In this document: positions 8,069-17,668 of the stretch, piece after piece
Position numbering within the stretch: position 1 is the stretch's first letter
How the letters are laid out: each line of letters opens with the position of its first letter
Assembly (NCBI RefSeq): GCF_031082405.1
Contig: NZ_JAVHJU010000008.1
Span: 124,001 to 188,000, forward strand
Source of the DNA: Amycolatopsis sp. A133
GTDB lineage: Bacteria; Actinomycetota; Actinomycetes; Mycobacteriales; Pseudonocardiaceae
Length of the DNA: 64,000 nt
Reading direction: 5' to 3'
Translations under genes and position numbers: made by a program
Notes under the pieces: model-generated
Databases searched by the model: none
What the model was told of the DNA's origin: nothing
What the model saw: only the letters and a program-made list of their open reading frames with translations

Positions 8069-8500
8069 TCACCGACAGCAGTGCCGTCGCAAGGTCCGCG
8101 GTGAATCCGGGTGCCGTATCCGATCCGCGGTTGAAGACGGGTTGTACTCGATGTCGAGTACCGGCGGCAGCGTCTTCCCGTCGTTGGCCCAACCACCACC
8201 GTTCGCGACGAAGAACTCGGCCTGGGCGACCCCGGAAGCCCGGTCCGGCAATCCGAAGTGATACGCACCGCGCACGAGCCCCGCGTTCGCCGACCCCGCG
8301 TAGTTAGTCGCGAACGTCGGGTCGAGGTAGGTGGTGCTCTCGGTCGCCTTCATGTACGCGAACTTGGCGCCCCTCGCCGCCACCCCGGGCCAATCCACGG
8401 TGGCCGCCGACGCCTGGCCAGGCCCGGATACCAGCGTCCCGGCGAAAACCACCGCCACGACACCGGTGCCGGCCACTGCGCGCATTGAGCGGAATTTCAC
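8069..8500 (-). pseudogene. Broken secreted GH25 muramidase (lysozyme)
   Basis: The minus-strand frame starts with a good signal peptide (MKFRSMRAVAGTGVVAV up to GQASA). It continues into VDWPGVAARGAKFAYMKATE, GAYHFGLPDRASG and PPVLDIEYNP, clear GH25 muramidase sequence of the Streptomyces Cellosyl type. Two parts are missing. The N-terminal strand with the first catalytic Asp (DVSHxQ, expected between signal peptide and VDW) is deleted. After LDIEYNP the frame becomes unrelated basic residues and stops, losing the second half of the barrel. An active enzyme is therefore not expected. A neighbouring toxin/immunity locus suggests that it belonged to the same accessory island. Confidence 0.8.
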
Positions 8501-8540
8501 GAATAGCCCGTCTGCCAGTCAGCCGTTCTTGGACTACTGC

Positions 8541-9053
8541 CTATCTTCCGTACCACCAAGGCACGTCCGACTCGCCGAAGAGCATCACGAACGTGGACAC
8601 CGGGAACCGACCGTCCGGCGGGTGGAAGTCCACGGTCGCCTCGACCTCTTCGGCGCTGAGCAAGGTCAGCCCGGCATCCCGGAGCAGCTCGATGATCCGC
8701 TTCTCCTCCGCCGGCCTGTCCTCACCGAAACCGGTGACCACGTCAGCGCGCGCCAATTCGCGACCGGCATCGCTGTACGTCAGCAACGAGTACGGCCCCA
8801 CCGCCGACAGCCACAGCGACCATGCCGACCGACTCCGACGGTGCGGCTGCAGGGTATACAAAACACTGACGTCCAGCGGGTCAGTCCAGTCCTCGACGTG
8901 GAGGAACAACCTGAATCCGTCCAGGAGCGGCTTCCACCGGTTGTCCCTCAACGCGTCGGAGAAGAACCCGTAGTACGGGCTTTGGAGATCTCCATAGGCA
9001 CGGCGGGCATGCTCGAGGAACTCCTCCGACCGGTCTCCCTTCCCTAATGCCAT
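8541..9053 (-). CDS. Putative immunity protein for the Rhs toxin
   Basis: A 170-residue acidic cytosolic protein without signal peptide or recognised domain (ALRDNRWKPLLDGF, LFLHVEDWTDPLDVSVLYTL, GRFPVSTFVMLFGESD). Its ATG at 9053 lies inside the last codons of the Rhs gene: the CCATGG that encodes the toxin's final Pro-Trp contains the start, and the toxin TAG is at 9046-9044. The 10-base overlap in the same direction is typical of toxin-immunity pairs, where coupling ensures co-synthesis. A longer frame to 9104 exists but would extend further into the toxin. A truncated relative at 7409-7576 fits the reservoir of orphan immunity genes often left downstream of Rhs loci. The function is inferred from position only. 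Confidence 0.65.
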   Translation of the reverse strand: MALGKGDRSEEFLEHARRAYGDLQSPYYGFFSDALRDNRWKPLLDGFRLFLHVEDWTDPLDVSVLYTLQPHRRSRSAWSLWLSAVGPYSLLTYSDAGRELARADVVTGFGEDRPAEEKRIIELLRDAGLTLLSAEEVEATVDFHPPDGRFPVSTFVMLFGESDVPWWYGR

Positions 9054-12000
9054 GGCGAACCGTGCATTCCCTTCTGGGGATGCGTGCTGACACGCACGCT
9101 CCACTGCCGCTTACCGTTCGAGTGCCGACCGACAGGATACGGCAGCCGAAGTTTCCGGATATGCGGTTGAGTTTTACTGGGCTTGCCGAATGCCGCGCCG
9201 AGCCTGGTGTGGAAGTTCGCCCACTTCCGGCCGTGGAAGAAGGCCGAAACCTCCTTCTTCCCCGTCTTGAGATGGTTGATGTAGTTGGCCGTGCCCTTGA
9301 TGTGGCCGGCTTGCTTGACGTGGTCGATCTTGCCGCTGAAGCGTTTGACCGCCTTGATCGCCTTGGAGATCTTGCCGCCGACTCCGCCGGTCACCGCGCC
9401 GAAGGCCGAGGACGCAGCGGCCGCCCAGTTGCCCTGGACCGCATACCCGACTGCGGCGATCCCGCTGGCGATGGCGCCGATCGGGCCGGGAACCCACGAA
9501 ACGATCTCGGCGATGGGCGTGATGACCCGCGCCACGGCCTGCACGCCGCTCCACAGCGATCCCCAGAAGCCGTTGCCGTCGAGGTCGTTGGCGTTGATGG
9601 GGTCGCCGAGGACGTAGTCGTAGTCGTTGGCGGAGCCGCCCTCGACGGGGTCGACCGAGAGGAACCGGCCCAGCAGCGGGCTGTAGGGCCGGGCCCCCAT
9701 CTGCACGAGCGACAGTCCGCCGGCGTGCTCGTAGGCGCGCTGGTGTTCGCCGAGCCACCCGTAGTCCATCGAGCCTGGCGAGTTGTCGGGCACGTTCTGC
9801 GCGTCGACCGCGCCGTCCACCTTGAGCGGCTGACCGTAGGGATCGAACGTCCGCAGCTCCCCGGCCTGGTGGCCGTCCGCGTCCGTGGACAGAACGAGGT
9901 CTCCGCGGACCGACGGGTGGTCGAACGACGGGGTGAACGCCCCGTCCGAGCCGGCCTTGCTCGTGTAGAGCACCCCACCGGGCAACGACAGCGACAGCGA
10001 CGTGAGCCTGCCGTTGCCGTTGAGCGTCAGGTCGGGACTGTCCCCGTCGGCGGTGAAGCCGTACCGCACGACCGTGTTGTTGTCGCAGTCGAGCGGATCC
10101 CGGCGCACGATGCGGTTGGTGGCGTCGCGGGTGTACGTGACGTCGGCGTCGAGTGCCTTGTCCGGTCCGGTGGTCCGGACACCGATGTTGCGGTCCGAAC
10201 CGTCCCACCGCAGGGTGGTGGTGCTGCCGTCCGCGGCTTTCCAGCCGGTCGTGTTGCCGTCGGCGTCGTAGGTGACGCCGGACAACGCGGTGGCGCCTTC
10301 GGTGCTCAGCAGCCGGTCCGCGGCGTCGTAGCAGTACCGCGTCTCGGCGGTGCCGGACGCCGTCTGGTCCAGCAGCCGCATCCGGTTGGTGTTGAGACCG
10401 GCGTTGGCCTGGGTACCGGCCGGGCAGGTCGCGGCGGCCGCCGAGGTGTAGTCGTAGGTGTAGTGGTGACCGGTGACGTAGGCCTCGGTCAGCCTGCCGA
10501 TCGCGTCGTAGACGTAGTTCGGGGCCGCCGGCCTGGCGTCCACACCCCCCAGCGACTCGTCGACGATGGTGCCCGCCGAGGTGCGGCCGACCTGCGAGAC
10601 GATGTCCTTGCCGTCACTGGTCTTCCACCCCAGCGACAGCACCTTCGCCCCGTTGTCCTTCGCGATGGACGCCAGCGACGTCCCGTTCCCGTAGACCACG
10701 GACGAAAGCTCACCGGCGTTGTCGTAGTTCACCGTCGCCAGCGTGGTGTCGCCCAGTTTCTGGGTGCGCACCCGCCCGGCGTCGTCGTAGGTGAACGAAA
10801 CCGTCCGCGGCGGGTCCGCCGGATCGGGCGGGGTGACCGTCGAGGTGGTGGCCCGGCCGGCCTGGTCGTAACCGGTCGTCGTGCGCACGCCGTTGACGTC
10901 GGTGTAGGAGCTGATCCGCCCGGCGAGGTCGACGGTGGTGGTGACCGTGCCCTTGTCGTCGGAGATCGAGCTCGTCAGCGGGTCGCCGCCCACGGCGTAG
11001 TTGTGCGTCACCGTGCGCGCCGGGGCGTCCTTGCTCGCCGGCACCTTCTCCTCCAGCGGCCGGTCCCGCGCGTCGAAGGTGGTGCAGGTCCATTCTCCGC
11101 CCGTGGCCTCGGCGACCACGTGCCCGGAGGCGTCGATCACCAGCTCGTCGACCCGGGCCGGGCCGGACGCGGGCGCCGGGGACGTGGTGAGCTTCGCCAT
11201 GCTGCCCTGGTTGACCGCCGGGCTCCCGGCGACACAGGGGTTGGCTCGGGTCTCGGTGTCCCCGTAGTAGGTGTAGGTGGTCTTGGCTCCGGTGGCCATG
11301 GTCTTGGCGGTCTTGCGGAGGTAGCCGGTGCCGGGAGTTTCGTAGGACACCGAACCGCTGATCTTCAGGCCGGCCGGGTCTGCCAGCCCCGAAGTACCGA
11401 GACCGTAGACGGGATCGAGCACGTTGTCGCCGAAGGAAGTGCTCGCGGTCTTGTCGGCAACCCCGCCGGACTCCGACGCCGTCGTCGAGGTCTTCAAGCC
11501 GTACCGGGGCTTCAACGCCGTTCCGGGAACGAGTTCCTCGGCCTTGCCCGGGGCGACCCAGGTCAGGTCGAGCTTGGCGTAACCACCGTTGTCGTAGTAG
11601 TCGATGCGGATCCTCTTGGCCTGTCCCGCAGCGTCACTGTGGACGGTGGCTTCCCGCACCGTGGGGTTGCTCACCTGCCAGTAGTCCATGACGAGCTGGT
11701 CGTCGATCCACATGCGGATGCCGTCGTCGACGTTGGCCCGCAGCTTGTAGTCCCCCGCGGCGGGGAAGACCAGGTCACCGGTGAGCCGCAGCGAGAAGGA
11801 GTCCGAACTGATCCCGGGGACGACGTCGTTGCTGTACTCCCACGAGCTCTTGATCGTGCCGTCCGCCGGGCCGATGCCGGTCCGCTGGACCTTCGGCACG
11901 CCGGAGAGCGTCATGTTGTCGTAGTACGCGGCGACCAGGCCGTTGATGCCTTCGTCGTAGGAATTGTGGCCGTGCGCCATGCCGCCGGGACAGCTCGCGG

Positions 12001-15000
12001 CCGGCAGCTGACCGGAAAAGCAGGACGCGGGAGCGGGGCCGTAGGAATCCACCGGCCGGTCGGCGTAGTCGTACACGGTCGTCGACTTGCGTCCGGCCGC
12101 GTCGGTGGTCGACAGCGGCAGGTCGCGGGCGCCCCATTCCTGCGACGAAGTCCGGCCCGCGCTGTCGGTCGTGGACGTGGCCCGGTCGGCGCCGTCGTAG
12201 GTGACCTTGTCGGCGAACCCGGTCGCCGGGCTCAAGCCCGCGATGTCGGTGAACGTCTGGCGGTTCGCCGGGTCGTACCGGTAGCCCGTTTCGGAGCGGG
12301 TCCGGCCGGGCGCCGGCGCCGGCTCGACGACCTTGGTGGCTTTCGGTTTGCCCGAACTGCTGTCGTAGGTGATCTCGGACTTGACGTCGGTCGCACCCGA
12401 ACGCGCCGCGGGGTCGGCGGCGATCCAGTCGTTGACCATCGCCGAACGCTGCGAGGTCAAGAGACCGGCGGAGTCGTAGCCGTAGTCGGTGACCTCCGAG
12501 CCCGGGTCCTCGATGCGGCTGAGCCGGCCGCCGGTGTACCAGAGCCGGGTCTCGCTGCCGTCCCAGTAGCTGATCCGGCACAGCATCTGCGCGGGTGCGA
12601 GCGCGTCGGCACTTGGCGGGGGCGTGGCTCCGCCGTAGCAGTCGTCGCCCGCCCGGTTGTAGTGCAGCACGTGGGCGCGGCCGCTGACCGGGTCCTTGAT
12701 CTGCGCCAGCCGGGACGGCGTCCCGTTGTAGATGTTCTGCAAGGAAGCGGGCTTGCGCGAATCGACGGCCAAGGCCTGGGTCTCGAGCTTGCCGTCTGCG
12801 CCGAAGGTGAAGATGTCACCACCGCCTTGCAGGGTCACCTTGCCGGCGGAGTCCACGGCCAGTACGCCGTCCTCGCCGTCGGGCGCGGTGTAGCCGCCCA
12901 CGCTCTTCTTCGTCCAGGTGTGCTTCGCGCCGGTGGCGTCGGTCAGCACGATCGTCTGGTCGGTGACCTTGGCCTCGGTGTAGCTGGAGCCGTCGCCATC
13001 GAGATCGGCGGAGAGCGTCCAGCCCAGCGGGAGCGTCGGCAGATCCGCGGTGTAGAGCCACGCCGGGGGGACGATCTGCGAGGGCACGGTGGTGCCGTCC
13101 GTGGTCCGGACGAACAGTTTCATCTTCGCTGCGCCGGTGGCTTCGGCGTTCTCCACCTTGATCGGCACACGCTGCCCGGCGGTCAGCGCGACGCCGGTCG
13201 CCTGGGTCCAGTTCAGGTCACTGGCGTTGTTGACCTCGTAGACCTTGGCGCCGTTGATCCACACGGTGCCGCCGTCGTCATGCACCCCGGCGAACTGGTA
13301 GGTCCCGGCGACCGGGGCCTGGAAGAACCCCTCCCAGCGCACGACGAACCAGTCCGCGGGCAACGCCGGCGCAAACGGCGAGTCCGTGCCCCAGTCGACG
13401 TTGACCTGCGGCTCGGTCCGGGTCAGCACCGGCTGCTGCGCGTCGTTGATGATCCCGTTGTGCGACAGGTCGGCGAAGTAGGACGCCTTGAGGCCCTTGC
13501 TTTCGACCTGCTGCGAGTTGTAGGTGAAGCTCAGCCCCGCATTGCCGCCGACCGTCGCGAACGACGGAGCGGCCTCCCCCGTGGTGACGTTGCCGTTGGC
13601 CAGGTTCACCATAACGGGACCGGCGTCGTCGGTCGGGGACGGGCCGTGGTCACCGATCCGCTGGTCGATCTTGAAGTGGCCGATCCACGTCGGGGTGATC
13701 GTGGTCGTGCCGCTGTAGGTCATCGCCTGCCAGGTGTAAGCGACGCCGTCCTGCAGGATTCCCGCCGGGACCGTCCACGTCGGCGTCGTCAGGCAGCCGG
13801 ACTCGACCACCACGCCGGACTTCGCGTCCGCGCCGGTCGCGATGCGGAAGCAGTACTTGACCTGCTCCCCGTCGGGGTCGGTGACCGGCTTGACCGACAG
13901 CGTCGGGGTCAGCGACGTCGACACCGTGCCGTCCACCGGAGCCACCAGCGTGGCGGCCGGGGCCGGGGAACCGGTGTCGACGGTCAGAGTGGCGTTGAGG
14001 TTCTTGTACGTCCAGGTGCCGGCGTTCTCCGCGCCGATCATCATGAAGAAGACCGAGCCGTCGCGGGCGTTGACGCGGTCGCGGATGAAGCCGGTCATGC
14101 CTTCGCCGACGAAGCTGCCGACGTCACCGACCAGGGCGCTGGTCATGTAGCCGCCGACGCCGTTGAAGTTGAACGCCGACGCGTGGTAGAGGTTCGCGTT
14201 CCACGTCTTCAGCGAGCCGACGACACTGGTGTTGCGGGTCAGGTCCATTCGGGCGCCGACGACGGTCTTGCCGAACAGCGGCGAGTAGTCCATGTGGAAG
14301 ACGCTGCGGTTGTAGGTGTCGCCGTTGGCCTGGCTGTTGCCGATCCGCAGACCGCAGGCGTCGCAATTGGTGCCGTCGGAGCGGTAGGAGTGCGACTCGG
14401 TGACGCCGTAGGTGAAGGTCGGGTCGACGGACACCGGGTACACGCGCTTGGGGTCACGCAGCCAGTTCGGGTCGACCGCGACGGTCAGCCACCAGTCCGC
14501 GCCGGCCTTCTCCAGGGTGTACGTGCCGCCGGTCATCGCCGGCGCGGTCTCGCCGTTGCCCGCGGAGTCCCAGGTCTCGATCGGCGGCAGCACGATCTTC
14601 GCCGCGCCGCTCTTGTCGGCCAGGGTGACCGAGCCGTTCTTCTCCAGCTTCGGCATCAGATCGCCGGTGGTGAGCTTGAACTTCCACGACGAACGCCCAT
14701 CGGCCGGCGGCCGCTTGAGCTTGATCGTCTCCTTGACCGCGCCCGGGGTGACCTCATAGTCCAGGTCCGTGCCCGCGGCGACCTCGGGGTAGGTGACTGA
14801 GTCGCCCTTGATTGCCGCCGTCGTCGGCGCGGCCAGGTCGAGGGCCAGGCCGGCGGTGTGGCCGCCGGACTCGACCTGCAGCACGGCTGCGTCGTTCGCC
14901 TTGGTGGCCAGCGACGGGCTCAGCGGGTGGTTGTCCGCGTCGGCGCGCTTGGTCACCGGGTCGGTCTCCAACGTGGTCCGGACCGGCTGCCAGTTCCCGG

Positions 15001-15364
15001 CGGCGTCCTGCACGTTCAGCGGCTGGTTCGACTGCCGCACCGAATGCGTGCCATCGACGTTGACGTACTCGGTGGTGAACATCGACCGCGACACCGGCGT
15101 CGACCGCTGCGGGTCGAAGTGCGTTCCCGCGCCGCCGTCCAACCGGCTCTGAGCGGCGAAATCCGCCTTCGACGGCGCCTGCGGCGCGACGGGAGCAGGC
15201 GCGGCCGACGGCAGCAGACCGACGTCGCGCGGATCGACCGGCTTCGGCGCGGCCGGCGGAGCCGCGAGGGCTTCGGCGCTGCCGACAACGAGGGTCATCG
15301 TCAGAGCGAGCACAACCGCTCTGATCCAGCGGACCAGATGGACAGGGCGCGACAACCGCAGCAC
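9044..15364 (-). CDS. Secreted RHS/YD-repeat polymorphic toxin with PA14 and DNRLRE domains
   Basis: A 2106-residue protein. GTG 15364 is chosen because GGAGGAA lies 7-8 bases upstream and a Sec signal peptide follows at once (about residues 1-34, ending ALA). In order: a DNRLRE-type adhesive domain (about 308-420), Ig/Fn3-like linker, a PA14 domain (about 620-760, KASYFADLSHNG), many YD/RHS repeats, a second PA14 domain (about 1140-1285, LVAAYYDNMTLSG), more YD repeats, and the RHS core motif RPYSPLLGRFLSVDPVE (about 1890-1910). The last roughly 190 residues hold a hydrophobic linker (PIAEIVSWVPGPIGAIASG) and a basic His/Lys-rich domain (HIKGTANYINHLKTGKK to HPQKGMHGSPWH) that should be the toxic tip. 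I do not recognise the toxin family; a nuclease is the likeliest guess. The Sec signal indicates release or wall display, not type VI delivery. Confidence 0.88.
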   Translation of the reverse strand: MLRLSRPVHLVRWIRAVVLALTMTLVVGSAEALAAPPAAPKPVDPRDVGLLPSAAPAPVAPQAPSKADFAAQSRLDGGAGTHFDPQRSTPVSRSMFTTEYVNVDGTHSVRQSNQPLNVQDAAGNWQPVRTTLETDPVTKRADADNHPLSPSLATKANDAAVLQVESGGHTAGLALDLAAPTTAAIKGDSVTYPEVAAGTDLDYEVTPGAVKETIKLKRPPADGRSSWKFKLTTGDLMPKLEKNGSVTLADKSGAAKIVLPPIETWDSAGNGETAPAMTGGTYTLEKAGADWWLTVAVDPNWLRDPKRVYPVSVDPTFTYGVTESHSYRSDGTNCDACGLRIGNSQANGDTYNRSVFHMDYSPLFGKTVVGARMDLTRNTSVVGSLKTWNANLYHASAFNFNGVGGYMTSALVGDVGSFVGEGMTGFIRDRVNARDGSVFFMMIGAENAGTWTYKNLNATLTVDTGSPAPAATLVAPVDGTVSTSLTPTLSVKPVTDPDGEQVKYCFRIATGADAKSGVVVESGCLTTPTWTVPAGILQDGVAYTWQAMTYSGTTTITPTWIGHFKIDQRIGDHGPSPTDDAGPVMVNLANGNVTTGEAAPSFATVGGNAGLSFTYNSQQVESKGLKASYFADLSHNGIINDAQQPVLTRTEPQVNVDWGTDSPFAPALPADWFVVRWEGFFQAPVAGTYQFAGVHDDGGTVWINGAKVYEVNNASDLNWTQATGVALTAGQRVPIKVENAEATGAAKMKLFVRTTDGTTVPSQIVPPAWLYTADLPTLPLGWTLSADLDGDGSSYTEAKVTDQTIVLTDATGAKHTWTKKSVGGYTAPDGEDGVLAVDSAGKVTLQGGGDIFTFGADGKLETQALAVDSRKPASLQNIYNGTPSRLAQIKDPVSGRAHVLHYNRAGDDCYGGATPPPSADALAPAQMLCRISYWDGSETRLWYTGGRLSRIEDPGSEVTDYGYDSAGLLTSQRSAMVNDWIAADPAARSGATDVKSEITYDSSSGKPKATKVVEPAPAPGRTRSETGYRYDPANRQTFTDIAGLSPATGFADKVTYDGADRATSTTDSAGRTSSQEWGARDLPLSTTDAAGRKSTTVYDYADRPVDSYGPAPASCFSGQLPAASCPGGMAHGHNSYDEGINGLVAAYYDNMTLSGVPKVQRTGIGPADGTIKSSWEYSNDVVPGISSDSFSLRLTGDLVFPAAGDYKLRANVDDGIRMWIDDQLVMDYWQVSNPTVREATVHSDAAGQAKRIRIDYYDNGGYAKLDLTWVAPGKAEELVPGTALKPRYGLKTSTTASESGGVADKTASTSFGDNVLDPVYGLGTSGLADPAGLKISGSVSYETPGTGYLRKTAKTMATGAKTTYTYYGDTETRANPCVAGSPAVNQGSMAKLTTSPAPASGPARVDELVIDASGHVVAEATGGEWTCTTFDARDRPLEEKVPASKDAPARTVTHNYAVGGDPLTSSISDDKGTVTTTVDLAGRISSYTDVNGVRTTTGYDQAGRATTSTVTPPDPADPPRTVSFTYDDAGRVRTQKLGDTTLATVNYDNAGELSSVVYGNGTSLASIAKDNGAKVLSLGWKTSDGKDIVSQVGRTSAGTIVDESLGGVDARPAAPNYVYDAIGRLTEAYVTGHHYTYDYTSAAAATCPAGTQANAGLNTNRMRLLDQTASGTAETRYCYDAADRLLSTEGATALSGVTYDADGNTTGWKAADGSTTTLRWDGSDRNIGVRTTGPDKALDADVTYTRDATNRIVRRDPLDCDNNTVVRYGFTADGDSPDLTLNGNGRLTSLSLSLPGGVLYTSKAGSDGAFTPSFDHPSVRGDLVLSTDADGHQAGELRTFDPYGQPLKVDGAVDAQNVPDNSPGSMDYGWLGEHQRAYEHAGGLSLVQMGARPYSPLLGRFLSVDPVEGGSANDYDYVLGDPINANDLDGNGFWGSLWSGVQAVARVITPIAEIVSWVPGPIGAIASGIAAVGYAVQGNWAAAASSAFGAVTGGVGGKISKAIKAVKRFSGKIDHVKQAGHIKGTANYINHLKTGKKEVSAFFHGRKWANFHTRLGAAFGKPSKTQPHIRKLRLPYPVGRHSNGKRQWSVRVSTHPQKGMHGSPWH

Positions 15365-15698
15365 GGCCAGTTCCTCCCCCGGCGGCCCGGCATCGCCATG
15401 ACCGCCCCCAATGGCCCGCGGAGCACGACTGCCGCCGCGGGATGGTGCGAACGCTCCACGCACGTCGTGCCCGGTTCGTCCGGGGTCGGGAATTCTCCTC
15501 CCTCGCCCGTACCCTGCATCGACGGAACCTCACACGGTCGTTACACCATCGAGTGAGATGAAGCACACAGTTGCCGGCCGACCACGGATCGGCTAAATGC
15601 CTGGTCACCGCCCTCAATGGGCGAAGGCCGACCGGCTACGATCGGCTGCCGGTCCCGCCGTCGCCGGACCCTCGTACCGCCCTTTCGGCAGGAGACTC
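15365..15698. promoter_or_regulatory. Divergent intergenic region, Rhs gene and membrane-protein gene
   Basis: A 334-bp gene-free stretch between the two divergent starts. On the plus strand TACGAT at 15637-15642 inside CGGCTACGATCGG is a good -10 for the membrane-protein gene, leaving a leader of about 50 bases with a GGAG site at 15691. For the minus strand I see only the Shine-Dalgarno sequence (GGAGGAA, 15371-15377) and no convincing promoter. No repeats or RNA genes are apparent. Confidence 0.45.
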
Positions 15699-17360
15699 AT
15701 GGCCCAGCCTGCGCTCGACGCCCCGGACGTCACCGCACCGATCCCGCGCACGACCGCGAAGGTCCGCCGCGACGGCACGCCTCGGCCCGGCGTCGCCGCG
15801 CTGTGGGCGTTCGCCGCCGTTCCGGTGGCGTTGGCGCTCCTGGCCGCGGTGCGGGCACCGAAGATGCACGTGCTGCTCGACTACTGGCACGTCTTCGCCA
15901 AGATCACCGACGACAGCGGCGGCCTCCTGCTCGGGCAGGTCTTCACCTACCACCTCGACCAGCCGTTCGTCGTGCCATCACTGCTCTTCTACGCCGACGC
16001 CGCCTGGTTTGGCGGGGACAACCGCGTCCTGACCGTCCTGACGGTCGCCCTGCTCGCGGTCGCGGTGTTCGCGCTGCGGACGATGCTGCCGCGGCACCTG
16101 AACCCGACGACGCGGGCGGCACTGACCGCGGCGATGTCCTGGCTGCTGTTCAGCTCCCACGCCACCGAACTGTGGCTGCAGAGCACGAACGGCATCAGCT
16201 GGGTCCCCGCGGTCACGTTCTGCACGATCGCGATCGCCTGCGCTCACCACGGTCGCCCGGCCGGCGCGTACGCAGCCGCCGCGCTGGGCTGCCTGAGCTT
16301 CGGTGCCGCGTTGCCGATCTGGTTCGTGATCGCCGGCATCGCCTGGCTCCGCAAGGAACCGCGGCTTCGCGTCATGATCCCCGCAGCGGCCGGGCTCGTC
16401 ATCCTCATCGCCTGGTGGCTGACCAAACCCGCCGGAACGCAGTCGGGAGCGACGGACGCCTTCGACCCGGATGGACGGCTTTCCGTCGTCTCCGCAGCGG
16501 TCGGCGGACTGTGGTCGGTGGACATCGCCGTCCTCGCGGTGATCGCCGGCGGCCTCACCATCGCCCTGCTCGCCCTGCTGCTGCGCCGCACCGTCATCGA
16601 GCGGCCGGCGACGACCGACGCGGGATGGGCCGGTTTGGCCTGCTACGCGGTCGCCTTGGCGTTGATGCTCGCACTCGGCCGGACGACGACGAACGTCCCC
16701 GGCGGCAACGTCGGACTGATCAGCCGGTACGTCCTGGTCGCCGCGCTGGCCACCACCGCGGCACTCGTCCTGGCCACTTTGCACCGTCCACAGTGGTCGA
16801 AACGGTACCTCGTCGTGGCGGTCGTGGCGCTGTCCCTGGTCACCCACGCCATCGGTGGCGGGAAGGCCGACGAAGTCCGCCGCAGCTACGCGCCGCTCGG
16901 CCTGTCCGCGATCGCCCTGCGTGTCGACGCCCCCTCCGCGCTTGATGCCCTGCACATCCAGCGGGCCGCCGGCCCGGCGGCGCGAGCGTTGGGGGCCTAC
17001 CCCTTCGACAACAGCTTCACGCTCGGCTGTCACGGCCCCGAACTCGGCAGCCACCTCGACCTGACGACCGCACAACCGGCGTCAGCCACCGCAACCGGAA
17101 CACTCGACACTCCCGCCACCGACGCCGGCGGCATCATCACCGGCTGGGCCGTCGTCAACGGCACCCGGCCGGACTGCATCCTCATCACCGACCAGACCGG
17201 GACGGTCACCGGCGGCGGCATCACGGGTCTGCCACTCACCGCCGGGCAGGCCACAAAGGCCGCACCCGGCGCGACGGCGTGGGAGGCAACGGCCGGCCCG
17301 GCCAACGGGCCACTCACCGTGCTCGCCGTCCAGGGTGGACGCCTCTACCGGCTCAACTGA
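15699..17360 (+). CDS. Polytopic membrane protein, glycosyltransferase-like topology, unknown function
   Basis: A 553-residue protein with about 11-12 hydrophobic helices (for example VAALWAFAAVPVALALL, VLTVLTVALLAVAVFAL, LGCLSFGAALPIWFVIAG) and a C-terminal extracytoplasmic region of about 140 residues rich in Gly, Thr and Ala. Early residues KMHVLLDYWHVFAKITDDSGG place an acidic loop after the first helix, reminiscent of GT-C glycosyltransferases, but no family signature is certain. The ATG at 15699 follows GGAG closely. It is divergent from the Rhs toxin and may belong to the same accessory island; a surface-glycan or export role would be speculative. Confidence 0.6.
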   Translation: MAQPALDAPDVTAPIPRTTAKVRRDGTPRPGVAALWAFAAVPVALALLAAVRAPKMHVLLDYWHVFAKITDDSGGLLLGQVFTYHLDQPFVVPSLLFYADAAWFGGDNRVLTVLTVALLAVAVFALRTMLPRHLNPTTRAALTAAMSWLLFSSHATELWLQSTNGISWVPAVTFCTIAIACAHHGRPAGAYAAAALGCLSFGAALPIWFVIAGIAWLRKEPRLRVMIPAAAGLVILIAWWLTKPAGTQSGATDAFDPDGRLSVVSAAVGGLWSVDIAVLAVIAGGLTIALLALLLRRTVIERPATTDAGWAGLACYAVALALMLALGRTTTNVPGGNVGLISRYVLVAALATTAALVLATLHRPQWSKRYLVVAVVALSLVTHAIGGGKADEVRRSYAPLGLSAIALRVDAPSALDALHIQRAAGPAARALGAYPFDNSFTLGCHGPELGSHLDLTTAQPASATATGTLDTPATDAGGIITGWAVVNGTRPDCILITDQTGTVTGGGITGLPLTAGQATKAAPGATAWEATAGPANGPLTVLAVQGGRLYRLN

Positions 17361-17368
17361 GCCACGGG

Positions 17369-17638
17369 TCAGCGGTCAAGCCACGGAGCGAGCAGCTTCT
17401 CCAGATCAGCGTCCGACAGCGCCCGCGGCCCGCCGTGGAACTCATGCCACCGCGAAGCATCGCACGCCGCCGTGTACTCGACCTCGAACGCCCGCATCAG
17501 CACGTACATGAACGTCACCGAACTGAACCGCTCACCCAGCAACGTCCGCGCCTCACGGGCGACGTCCGTCGCACCGCGGAAGTCCGCGAGCTTCAACGAT
17601 TCCGCAGCGGGGTCCAACAGGCTGGGCGCATACATCAC
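17369..17638 (-). CDS. Small conserved-looking protein of unknown function
   Basis: An 89-residue soluble protein starting (GTG)-M-YAPSLLDPAAESLKLADF and ending LLAPWLDR, with no recognisable domain. The start codon pair GTG-ATG at 17638/17635 is preceded by GGAG with 8-base spacing to the GTG, so it looks expressed. Coding character is good: acidic, balanced composition and no Arg/Pro runs. It lies 30 bp downstream of rlmN in the same direction and converges with the membrane-protein gene. It may be cotranscribed with rlmN. No function is proposed. Confidence 0.6.
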   Translation of the reverse strand: MMYAPSLLDPAAESLKLADFRGATDVAREARTLLGERFSSVTFMYVLMRAFEVEYTAACDASRWHEFHGGPRALSDADLEKLLAPWLDR

Positions 17639-17668
17639 AACAGAATCTCCATAACCGAAACGAACAAC

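Noticed and set aside
7220..8500. Insertion sequence or transposase as the cause of the degenerate region
   Set aside because: No transposase-like frame, terminal inverted repeats or target duplication could be found; homologous or illegitimate recombination is a simpler reading.
9047..14800. A 1917-codon open frame on the plus strand opposite the Rhs gene
   Set aside because: It is the antisense shadow of a GC-rich coding sequence: Val/Gly/Arg/Asp-biased composition, no domains, and the minus strand encodes a clear multidomain Rhs protein with signal peptide and ribosome binding site.
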